Source: Lachnospiraceae bacterium
Lineage (GTDB): Bacteria; Bacillota; Clostridia; Lachnospirales; Lachnospiraceae
Direction: 5' to 3'
NCBI GenBank assembly: GCA_902363135.1
Contig: CABIZF010000002.1
Span: 372,001-436,000 of the forward strand
Length of the DNA stretch: 64,000 nt
Numbering within the stretch: position 1 is the first letter of the stretch; each line of letters opens with the position of its first letter. The notes below the pieces were generated by a model. That model was not told the DNA's origin, made no database searches, and saw only the letters and a list, made by a program, of their open reading frames with translations. A program made the position numbers and the translations under genes. Shown here in pieces: positions 57,261 through 64,000 of the stretch.

Positions 57261-58307
57261 ATGGCAGCGAAAAGGCAGGGAAGTGTACAGATCAGGCAGA
57301 TCGCGGAAGCGCTTGGGGTCTCAGTCGGAACCGTATCCATTGTTCTGAATGGCCGCGGAGACGTGATGCGTATTTCAAAGGAAACGCAGAAGCGGGTACG
57401 GGATATGGCAAAGGAAATGAACTATCAGCCAAACATTTATGCAAGAAGACTCAGAAGCGCGGCGCACGAGAAGGCGGGAAGGGTGATTGCAGTTCTGTGG
57501 AACAGTGCATATTCTGATTTAATGATGGGGCAATTCTTTCGCGGGCTACATGAATATCAGAAAAAACATGACTGCAAAATGGAATTTTACGTGCAGATGT
57601 TTGAAAATGATAAACTGAATGAAATGCAGGCACTTCTAACGCCGCTGCGGTTCAGTGCTGTGATTATTTGCGGAATATCGGATCAGGATTCAGAATTCCT
57701 GAATAATACGCAGTTTGACCTTCCGATTCTGGTGTTGTTTCGAAGTGAGGAACGATATCACTGTATTTACGGAGACGATTATGCAGTGGGCGGCAGTATA
57801 GCTAGGCTTTTCTCTAACCATGGGCATAAAAAGGTCGGTCTGATCGGCTGTTCCAGGAAGGGGCGTAGCGGCAGTATGCGGATGATGGGATTCCTGGAAG
57901 CATGCGAAAGGGAAGGACTCCGGATAAAGCCGCAGTGGCATATCGAGAAACAGGAGCGCAATTGTGGGGCAGGATACGCAGCGATGCAGGAGATTCTGCG
58001 GCAGGAGGAGCGTCCGACAGCAATTTTTTCTGCCTCAAATGAGCAGGCCCTGGGAATTGTAATTGCGTGCAGGGAGGCAGAGGTTCGTATCCCGGAGGAC
58101 ATGGAATTGATTGTATATGGAGACAATGACGCATTTGCGTATTTTTCACCGTCGATCAGTGCGGTTTACCTGTCATTAGAAAAGGTGGCCGAAGCCTCGG
58201 CAGAGCTGTTAGAGATGGTAATGAACAATGCGATCACCCTGCCAATGGCTAGGATAATGCAGGCAGAATATGCATTTCGGGACAGTTGTGCAGGGGTTGC
58301 CGACTGA
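57261..58307 (+). CDS. LacI-family regulator 3
   Basis: 348 aa from ATG 57261 (GGAG upstream); a GTG at 57240 is in frame inside the previous stop region. HTH: IRQIAEALGVSVGTVSIVLNGRG, then DVMRISKETQKRVRDMAKEM. Effector domain: GQFFRGLHEYQKKHDCKMEF, AVIICGISDQDSEFL, KVGLIGCSRKGRSGSMRMMGF, ELIVYGDNDAFAYFSPSISAVYL. Nearly identical DNA-reading helix to regulators 1 and 2, so probably the same operators with a different ligand. Confidence 0.92.
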   Translation: MAAKRQGSVQIRQIAEALGVSVGTVSIVLNGRGDVMRISKETQKRVRDMAKEMNYQPNIYARRLRSAAHEKAGRVIAVLWNSAYSDLMMGQFFRGLHEYQKKHDCKMEFYVQMFENDKLNEMQALLTPLRFSAVIICGISDQDSEFLNNTQFDLPILVLFRSEERYHCIYGDDYAVGGSIARLFSNHGHKKVGLIGCSRKGRSGSMRMMGFLEACEREGLRIKPQWHIEKQERNCGAGYAAMQEILRQEERPTAIFSASNEQALGIVIACREAEVRIPEDMELIVYGDNDAFAYFSPSISAVYLSLEKVAEASAELLEMVMNNAITLPMARIMQAEYAFRDSCAGVAD

Positions 58308-58311
58308 CAGG

Positions 58312-58343
58312 AAGAAAACTCCTGAGATGGGAGTTTTCTTTTT
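58312..58343 (+). terminator. Terminator after LacI regulators 2-3
   Basis: AAGAAAACTCC pairs with GGAGTTTTCTT, followed by TTT. Confidence 0.85.
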
Positions 58344-58351
58344 AAACATGA

Positions 58352-58367
58352 GCTAAAACGAAATAGC
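58352..58367 (+). promoter_or_regulatory. LacI-type operator before MATE exporter 1
   Basis: GCTAAAACGAAATAGC, identical over all 16 bases to 41174-41189, and followed by ATTTAGC. It is a near-palindrome with a central CG, the usual architecture of LacI-family sites. It lies about 35 nt before the start codon. Confidence 0.75.
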
Positions 58368-58401
58368 ATTTAGCCGAAAAATAGAGAACAGGAGAAAAAT
58401 G

Positions 58402-59766
58402 ATGCAGGGATTTGTGAAGGAAAAGGAATTTTATAAACAGGCGGCCTGTATAGCCATTCCGATCTCGCTTCAGTCAGTGATTACGATTGGCGTGAGTATG
58501 ATGGACAATATTATGGTCGGTGCGCTGGGTGAGACGGCATTGTCAGCAGTAGCGCTTGCCAATCAGTTTATCGGTATTTATCAGATCGGCTGTATGGGAA
58601 TCGGAATGGGCGCCAGTGTATTGACAGCAAGGTTCTGGGGAATGAAGGACATCACATCACTGAAAAAGGTAGTGACGATCATGTTTCGGATCTGTATCGG
58701 ACTTGCACTGCTTGTATTCATGGCACCGACGCTGCTTATACCGGATCGGTTGATGAGGATTTATACGGAGGAGGCAGAGGTAATTGCGCAGGGGATACTT
58801 TATTATCGGTGGATGGTACCGTGCTATTTGCTTCATGGGCTTACACTGACGTCTACGCTGATTCTCAGAAGCACAGGACAGGTTCAGATTCCGCTTGTAA
58901 GTTCTGCCGGCGCTTTTTTTGTCAATATATTTTTTAACTATATTTTTATTTTTGGAGAATTGGGTGCGCCGAAAATGGGAGTACAGGGTGCTGCACTTGG
59001 TACTTTGCTGGCAAGAATTTTTGAGTTTGTATTTATATGTGGATATTTTTTTGGAAAAGACCAGAAAATCGGGTACCGGATAAAGGATCTGTTTGGAGAG
59101 TGCGCTTCGCTGCTGAGAGAATATATAAGAGTGGCGCTTCCGGTGGTTATTTCCGACACACTGCTGGCGCTTGGAAATACAGCAGTGGCGATGGTCATGG
59201 GACGGATCGGAAGTGGATTTGTATCTGCAAATTCAATTACGGCGGTGATTCAGCAGATCAGTACGGTTCTGATTCAGGGAATCTGTCATGCAGGGTGCAT
59301 TATCACCGGACATACACTTGGACGCGGAGAGCAGGAAAGAGCACAGGAGCAGGCATGGACCTTTCTATGGCTCGGAGCGATTGTAGGGGCAGCCGGAGCA
59401 GGGATTATTTTGCTGATCCGTTCTTATGTAATCGGGCTTTATAATATTACACCGGAAACAAAGCAGATTGCATGGAAGCTTATGGATGCGATTGCACTGA
59501 TTGTTGTATTTCAGTCGGTCAACGGAGTAATGACAAAGGGTGTGCTCCGGGGCGGTGGGGATACTCGTTTTCTGATGGTAGCAGATGTTCTGTTCCTCTG
59601 GATTGTATCTGTTCCGCTCGGAGCACTTGCCGGACTGTACTGGCATCTGGATGTTTTTTGGATTTATGTATTTTTGAAGCTGGATCAGGTGATAAAAGCG
59701 GTCTGGTGCGTATTTCGTTTAAAGAGCCGAAAGTGGATCAAGATGCTTTCAACGCAGCTAATTTGA
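58402..59766 (+). CDS. MATE-family efflux transporter 1
   Basis: About 454 aa with roughly 12 hydrophobic segments; MDNIMVGALGETALSAVALANQ and ILRSTGQVQIPLVSSAGAFFVN are MATE hallmarks, and the second half begins REYIRVALPVVISDTLLALG. Sodium- or proton-coupled export of organic cations, drugs or metabolites is the family role; substrate unknown. ATG 58399 and 58402 are adjacent; RBS AGGAG favours either. It carries the same operator as the hydrolase operon, so it belongs to the regulon. Confidence 0.9.
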   Translation: MQGFVKEKEFYKQAACIAIPISLQSVITIGVSMMDNIMVGALGETALSAVALANQFIGIYQIGCMGIGMGASVLTARFWGMKDITSLKKVVTIMFRICIGLALLVFMAPTLLIPDRLMRIYTEEAEVIAQGILYYRWMVPCYLLHGLTLTSTLILRSTGQVQIPLVSSAGAFFVNIFFNYIFIFGELGAPKMGVQGAALGTLLARIFEFVFICGYFFGKDQKIGYRIKDLFGECASLLREYIRVALPVVISDTLLALGNTAVAMVMGRIGSGFVSANSITAVIQQISTVLIQGICHAGCIITGHTLGRGEQERAQEQAWTFLWLGAIVGAAGAGIILLIRSYVIGLYNITPETKQIAWKLMDAIALIVVFQSVNGVMTKGVLRGGGDTRFLMVADVLFLWIVSVPLGALAGLYWHLDVFWIYVFLKLDQVIKAVWCVFRLKSRKWIKMLSTQLI

Positions 59767-59772
59767 TTTTTA

Positions 59773-61242
59773 CTATATGGAAGAGGAAGAACGGGTTCCA
59801 TTTAGAGTCAGGCAGATTTCTTTCCACTTTCCGGAACGGTAGCGCAGGGCAATGATACCGGCCCGCAGTACCTGATCGGTTGTAATGGCCAGCCATGCAC
59901 CAGGGAGTCCCCAGCGCAGATACCGGATGGCGAAGATGGCAAGACCCGGACGGAGAAGCATTACCGTAAAGAAAGTAAGCTTGGCGACAAACTTCGTGTC
60001 TCCGGCTCCGCGCAGCGCTCCGGAGACAATGAACTGGGAAGACTGAAATGGCTGGATAAAGGCAACGATCCAGAAAATTTCCACACAGATCGCGATACAG
60101 GCTTCATCATTTGTATAGAGGGAAGACAGTGGGCGCCCAAACAGTATAAAGCTGATTCCAAGCATAATTGCGACAATCATACCGGCACGCCGACAGCGGC
60201 TTGTGTAGGCTTGCGCCATATCCGGACGTCGTTTGCCGAGACTTTGTCCCATAAGTGATGTGGCAGAGATGGAAAACACCTGTCCGTTCATCAGGGTAAG
60301 CGACTGGATGTTCATGCAGATCTGATGGGCTGCGAAGTCCAAAGTGCCAAGCGAGGCAACTGATTTTGAAAAAATCATAGATCCGACCCGCATCATAAAC
60401 TGCTCCAGCGCAGCCGGAAGTCCGATATGCATGATTTCACGGATATCCTCCGAAACAGGCGAAAACGAATCCTTCAGGCTGATATGAAGATAACATGATT
60501 TTTTGGCGATAGCGAAAAATGCAAGGAAGCAGGCAACGATCTGACTGATTGCCGTGGCATAGGAGGCACCAGCAACTTCAAGTCGCGGGAATCCCATTTT
60601 TCCTCCGATGAGCAGGTAATTCAGGATGATATTTACAAGATTGGCAATTGAGTTGTAGTACATGGCAGTTTTGGAATCGCCAATTCCGCGAAGAACAGCT
60701 GTGATGACACTTGTGAGTGTAAAAAATAAGAAGCTGGCCATCTGAATCTGCAGATAGGCAGTGCCTGCGTTTAAAATGTGCTCATCTGCAGCTCCCATAA
60801 AACGTACCATTGGGCGGGAAAACAGAAAACCTGTGATGGAAACAAGAATGGCAAGAAGCAGATTCAGCAGAAGCGCCTGCCTGGTATAAGAGCAGGCTTT
60901 TTCCTGTTTTCCGGCACCCTTTGCCTGTGCGACAAGGGCGGTGGCACCGACATTGATGGACATGGACATTGTCATCAGAATAAATTTTGGCTGGGTCGTA
61001 AGCCCGACTGCGGAAATCGCCCATGTACCCAGTCCGCCGACCATAATCATATCCATCATGGAAACAAGGGAGCTAAGCATCAGCTCAACCGTTGCAGGAA
61101 GGGCAATGCGTAAAATGTCCTGGTATAGCATGGAAGAAGTAATACCATCAGGCAGGCGTTTTGAGACACGTTCACTTTTCATATCACGGTCAGATCCAGA
61201 CGGAAGCTGATCGAGAGCAAATGTATGATTCTTGGAGTACAA
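59773..61242 (-). CDS. MATE-family efflux transporter 2
   Basis: 489 aa with 12 hydrophobic segments; MMDMIMVGGLGTWAISAVGLTTQP and ALRGAGDTKFVAKLTFFTVM are MATE marks. The start is probably TTG 61242, 8 nt after AAGGGAGGTA; ATG 61182 (MKSERVS) is an alternative without an RBS. An N-terminal hydrophilic extension of about 35 residues precedes the first helix. Convergent with MATE 1 (only 6 nt between stops) and driven by a promoter next to a near-copy of the operator. Confidence 0.88.
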   Translation of the reverse strand: MYSKNHTFALDQLPSGSDRDMKSERVSKRLPDGITSSMLYQDILRIALPATVELMLSSLVSMMDMIMVGGLGTWAISAVGLTTQPKFILMTMSMSINVGATALVAQAKGAGKQEKACSYTRQALLLNLLLAILVSITGFLFSRPMVRFMGAADEHILNAGTAYLQIQMASFLFFTLTSVITAVLRGIGDSKTAMYYNSIANLVNIILNYLLIGGKMGFPRLEVAGASYATAISQIVACFLAFFAIAKKSCYLHISLKDSFSPVSEDIREIMHIGLPAALEQFMMRVGSMIFSKSVASLGTLDFAAHQICMNIQSLTLMNGQVFSISATSLMGQSLGKRRPDMAQAYTSRCRRAGMIVAIMLGISFILFGRPLSSLYTNDEACIAICVEIFWIVAFIQPFQSSQFIVSGALRGAGDTKFVAKLTFFTVMLLRPGLAIFAIRYLRWGLPGAWLAITTDQVLRAGIIALRYRSGKWKEICLTLNGTRSSSSI

Positions 61243-61281
61243 AATGCAGATACCTCCCTTTGATAAGTAGAATATGAAATC

Positions 61282-61333
61282 ATATTAGCATTCGGTGATT
61301 GTGATGTCAATAAAAAAGCTAAAACGAAAATGC
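61282..61333 (-). promoter_or_regulatory. MATE 2 promoter with upstream operator
   Basis: Minus strand TTGACA (61305-61310), 17 bp, TAATAT (61282-61287). Directly upstream on that strand is GCTAAAACGAAAATGC (61318-61333), matching the 58352 operator except at its right end. Confidence 0.72.
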
Positions 61334-61378
61334 AAATATCCGTAAAATAGATAGATAGATGATTAAAGAAGAAAATAA

Positions 61379-61549
61379 GCTAAATAGCTAAATTATAATA
61401 AATCACAAATGCGAGAACTTAAAACTGCTTAAAAAGCAGAAAAATATGTGAATTATGGAGAAAAAAAACAAAGCAGAAGCTTTTACATTGACAAAAATTA
61501 GCAAAATAAATATAATGAGATTACTAAATGTTATAGCAAAACATTGCTA
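61379..61549 (+). promoter_or_regulatory. Promoter and operator cluster in the 61.25-61.56 kb gap
   Basis: GCTAAATAGCTAAAT (61379-61393); then TTGACA (61488-61493), 17 bp, TATAAT (61511-61516) with TTAGCAAAA in the spacer (61498-61506); then an 18-bp palindrome ATAGCAA...TTGCTAT (61533-61550). The promoter reads into the permease relic and esterase K. Apart from these sites the gap is AT-rich and non-coding. Confidence 0.78.
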
Positions 61550-61559
61550 TATATAAGTG

Positions 61560-61724
61560 CGAACACTGTCAAATGGACTGGCTTTGTTTGTGGGAACAGA
61601 TACGGTAGAATATGGTGCCGCGTTTGCGGGCGCACTGATTTCGATTTTACCGATGCTGGTGCTGTACCTCATTGGCCAGCGGTATTTCGTAGAAGGTACT
61701 GTTACAAGTGGACTAAAAGGATAA
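61560..61724 (+). pseudogene. 3' relic of a MalG-type permease gene
   Basis: The frame reads RTLSNGLALFVGTDTVEYG, then AAFAGALISILPMLVLYLIG, then QRYFVEGTVTSGLKG and stop: the last 54 residues of a sugar ABC permease. The intact permease at 53738 ends RTLTNGLAMFVDSSLQYG...GQRYFVEGTATSGLKG. An in-frame stop lies six bases before CGA 61560, and the promoter TATAAT is only 44 nt upstream, so the rest of the transporter was deleted and the promoter fused to this tail. Confidence 0.88.
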
Positions 61725-61743
61725 ACAGGGTAAGGGAAAAACG

Positions 61744-62592
61744 ATGGGTATTTTAAGATACAACTATCGCTCAGAGGTACTGGGCATGCATACGGATATT
61801 ACAATTACTTATCCGTCTGGGCAGTATACGTGTTATACGCCGGAAAAAGAAGGAAATTCGATTTTTAAGCGGGGAAACCTTCGGTATAAGCCGGATATGA
61901 AGTTGCCGACAGTCTATATCCTGCACGGAGGAGGAGATGATGACAGCCTGCTGTACCGATACACACGGCTGGAATATTATGCGGAGCAGAACCAGGTTAT
62001 GACAGTTACGGCTCAGGCACACGACAGCTTTTTTATCGATACGGCATATGGAATTCCATACTATACCTTTTTTTCAGAGGAGCTTCCGGTGGTGGTGCAA
62101 TCACTGTTTGCATCTTCTGCGCGAAGAGAAGACAATTTTCTGATCGGTATGGCAATGGGAGGAAATGCGGCTCTGATGATGGCGATGAAACGTCCGGATC
62201 TGTTTGCTGCCTGTGTGGATTTATCCGGAGGGATTGGCTGCAGCCTGGACAGCAAATATTTTGTGGAGAGCTTTGACCAGATCCGGATGCCGAAGATGTA
62301 TGGTGCCTTTGATGATCCGAGAAAGCTGGCAGATTCGGAGTTTGATATTGGATATCATGCCAGAAAGAATCTGAAAAATGGGGTAGAGCTTCCGAAACTG
62401 TATCTTGCAGTCGGGGAAGATGATTTTATCCGGGATGTGGTGCGGAAGGATCGGGACGAACTGATTCGCCTTGGAATACCATTCCACTATGAAGAGGCAC
62501 CGCATCTTGGCCACGAATGGGATTTCTGGGATCAGTATATGAAGAAAGCGCTGGACGAATGGCTGCCGCTTCCCGGGCGGAAGAAAAAATAA
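61744..62592 (+). CDS. Esterase K, alpha/beta hydrolase with nucleophile Ser replaced by Ala
   Basis: 282 aa, clearly of the F/G family: LRYNYRSEVLG, VYILHGGGDDDSLLY, GEDDFIRD (acid) and PHLGHEWDFW (His). The nucleophile elbow, however, reads GMAMGG with A137 (codon GCA) where F has GMSMGG and G has GLSMGG. One base change (TCA to GCA) would explain it. It should lack normal esterase activity; it could be a decayed enzyme, a binding protein or a regulator. It lies 19 nt after the permease relic and shares its regulated promoter. RBS is weak (GGGTAAGGG). Confidence 0.85.
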   Translation: MGILRYNYRSEVLGMHTDITITYPSGQYTCYTPEKEGNSIFKRGNLRYKPDMKLPTVYILHGGGDDDSLLYRYTRLEYYAEQNQVMTVTAQAHDSFFIDTAYGIPYYTFFSEELPVVVQSLFASSARREDNFLIGMAMGGNAALMMAMKRPDLFAACVDLSGGIGCSLDSKYFVESFDQIRMPKMYGAFDDPRKLADSEFDIGYHARKNLKNGVELPKLYLAVGEDDFIRDVVRKDRDELIRLGIPFHYEEAPHLGHEWDFWDQYMKKALDEWLPLPGRKKK

Positions 62593-62605
62593 ATAATGAC
62601 AGATA

Positions 62606-62645
62606 AAATACTGTGGGGACAGAAGATGTTTCACAGTATTTTTTT
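62606..62645 (+). terminator. Terminator after esterase K
   Basis: AAATACTGTG pairs with CACAGTATTT, followed by TTTT. Confidence 0.88.
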
Positions 62646-62715
62646 GCTTTACAGGGGATTACGTCCGGTAAAGTAAAACGCTCAACATATTTTTTGAAAA
62701 AAGTAAAAAATCAGA

Positions 62716-62744
62716 TTGTGCGAAGATAAAAAATCATTTATACT
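62716..62744 (+). promoter_or_regulatory. Promoter of the EamA transporter
   Basis: TTGTGC (62716-62721), 17 bp, TATACT (62739-62744). No GCTAAAA element is nearby, so it lies outside the esterase regulon. Confidence 0.55.
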
Positions 62745-62874
62745 TAAGCGTTGTATTTACACCCTGAAAAATATCGTGACGGGCTGGCGAAAAGGACATA
62801 GAAGGGCAGTCAGACTGCGCGTCTGCAGAAAAACTGCGGGATGATTTGCAAAAAAACGAGGAGGAACTATTATT

Positions 62875-63804
62875 ATGGACAACATGAAAAAACGCACTGC
62901 AGCCGGTACCGCAATGGCGCTGGTCGGAGGAGCCTTCTGGGGGCTTTCAGGCGTGTGCGGACAGTATCTGTTTCAGACAAAGGAGATGACGGCGACTTGG
63001 CTGGTGCCGGTGCGGCTGTTTGTGTCAGGACTTTTGCTGCTGGCGTTTTTCCTGGCCAGGGATGCGAAAAGGACACTTTCGGTTTGGAAAAATAAAAAGA
63101 CAGCGATAGATCTTCTGATCTATTCTTTTGCTGGCATTATGCTGTGCCAGTATGCGTACTTTCAGACAATCGAGTGGTCGAATGCGGGGACGGCGACGGT
63201 CGTTCAGTATATCGGCCCGGCATTGATCGTTGTATTTGTGTGCATTACGACGCACCGGAAGCCGCTTCCGAAGGAAATCGTGGCAGTCGTTCTGGCTCTT
63301 GCTGGTATCTTTGTGATCGCGACGCATGGCAATCCGGGGACGCTGGTGCTCTCGAGACGTGCGCTCATCATGGGGCTGCTCTCTGCGTTTGCGGTAGTTG
63401 TCTACACCGTGCAGCCGGTAGAGCTGCTGAAGCAGTATGAGGCGCCGATGATCCTTGCATGGGGAATGCTCATTGGCGGAACGGTGCTCATGCTCGCATT
63501 TCAGCCGTGGAACCATATGCCGATTGTGGATGCAAAGATGATCGAGATTGTACTTTATATTATTGTGTTTGGAACAATGGCGGGATTTTCGATGTACATG
63601 CAGAGCGTGAAGCTGATCGGAGGCGTGAAAGCCGGGCTGTATGCCTGCATTGAGCCGGTAGCGGCGACAATTCTGTCGGTTGTGTGGATGAAGGTGCAGT
63701 TTGCACCGCTGGATCTGCTCGGATTTGTGCTGATCCTGGCAACGATTTTTGTGCTGGCGATTCCGACCAAAGAAGAGAGACGGGGAGCAGGCATCAAAGG
63801 ATAA
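62875..63804 (+). CDS. EamA/DMT-family transporter
   Basis: 309 aa with ten hydrophobic segments in two homologous halves; ALVGGAFWGLSGVCGQYLF and SNAGTATVVQYIGPALIVVFV are typical of the first EamA repeat, and GLYACIEPVAATILSVVWM of the second. Family members export metabolites or amino acids or take up small compounds; the substrate cannot be told. RBS GAGGAGG before ATG 62875. Single gene with its own promoter and terminator. Confidence 0.92.
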   Translation: MDNMKKRTAAGTAMALVGGAFWGLSGVCGQYLFQTKEMTATWLVPVRLFVSGLLLLAFFLARDAKRTLSVWKNKKTAIDLLIYSFAGIMLCQYAYFQTIEWSNAGTATVVQYIGPALIVVFVCITTHRKPLPKEIVAVVLALAGIFVIATHGNPGTLVLSRRALIMGLLSAFAVVVYTVQPVELLKQYEAPMILAWGMLIGGTVLMLAFQPWNHMPIVDAKMIEIVLYIIVFGTMAGFSMYMQSVKLIGGVKAGLYACIEPVAATILSVVWMKVQFAPLDLLGFVLILATIFVLAIPTKEERRGAGIKG

Positions 63805-63839
63805 AAGGCAGACAGAAGGAACTATTCATACTTAAAACT

Positions 63840-63895
63840 TAAAAGAGAGTATCGTTCCGTCATCAAAATTGTGACGGAAGATACTCTCTTTTTTG
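63840..63895. terminator. Strong bidirectional terminator after the EamA gene
   Basis: AAAAGAGAGTATCGTTCCGTCA pairs almost perfectly with TGACGGAAGATACTCTCTTTT, with T-runs readable from both sides (longest arm stated by its ends: AAAAGAG and CTCTTTT). Confidence 0.9.
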
Positions 63896-63935
63896 TGGTC
63901 TGCAGTCAGTCTATAGGGGCAGAGATCCGGATAGA

Positions 63936-64000
63936 TTAAAAATTCTGTAATCGATGTCTTGCGAGTGCGTTTCGTGTCTTTGCGATTTCCAGATTCAGCT
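63936..64000 (-). CDS. Probable C-terminal end of a minus-strand gene
   Basis: On the minus strand an open frame from the right edge reads LNLEIAKTRNALARHRLQNF and stops at 63936-63938. The helical, charged composition and the bidirectional terminator at 63840-63895 suit the 3' end of a convergent gene. Too short to name. Confidence 0.4.
   Translation of the reverse strand, partial: LNLEIAKTRNALARHRLQNF

Noticed and set aside
61544..61756. 70-codon open frame over the permease relic
   Set aside because: It is in a different frame from the permease tail, which explains the sequence fully, and it starts in the operator region.

Overview
The window looks like a chromosomal segment of a gut-type member of the Clostridia, most likely Lachnospiraceae. 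The reasons are an S10/spc ribosomal operon that runs through adk, map, a KOW-domain protein and infA; a four-cysteine S14; a dlt operon for D-alanylation of teichoic acids; and sugar ABC importers that lack their own ATPase, next to YesM/YesN-type and LacI-type regulators. Start codons are ATG, GTG and TTG behind strong AGGAGG-like sites. I see no rRNA, tRNA, CRISPR array, insertion sequence or phage gene.
Layout. 1-0.5 kb: the end of a TetR-type regulator. 0.8-8 kb: a glycan-import operon (GH5 hydrolase, solute-binding protein, two permeases, YesM-like sensor kinase, YesN-like response regulator). 8-9.7 kb: pyrG on the minus strand; 10-12.2 kb: ftsH. 12.4-16.9 kb: dltA-dltB-dltC-dltD plus a 53-codon dltX-like gene after dltD. 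17-20.3 kb: an RNA methyltransferase and a GH36 alpha-galactosidase. 20.3-33.96 kb: structured leader, then rpsJ to infA, ended by a terminator right after infA, so rpmJ-rpsM-rpsK-rpsD-rpoA-rplQ are not here. 34.2-37.2 kb: a DUF5060/DUF4038 glycosidase and an orphan AAA ATPase flanked by relics of its own tandem duplication.
37.3-62.6 kb is the unusual part. It holds 12 predicted cytoplasmic serine hydrolases: five of the beta-lactamase/EstB type and seven of the alpha/beta-hydrolase esterase type. With them are one MFS transporter, one sugar-type ABC importer, two MATE exporters and three LacI-family regulators, but no glycosidase. Nearly every promoter in this stretch carries AT-rich elements built on the half-site GCTAAAA, including two identical 16-bp near-palindromes with a central CG (GCTAAAACGAAATAGC). 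The three LacI proteins have nearly the same DNA-binding domain with a shared three-residue insertion. I infer one regulon in which an acylated substrate, plausibly an esterified oligosaccharide or plant glycoside, is imported and stripped of acyl groups inside the cell. The regulon also carries decay products: a 55-codon permease relic fused to an operator/promoter, and an esterase whose nucleophile serine is alanine.
62.9-64 kb: an EamA transporter and the probable tail of a minus-strand gene running off the window.
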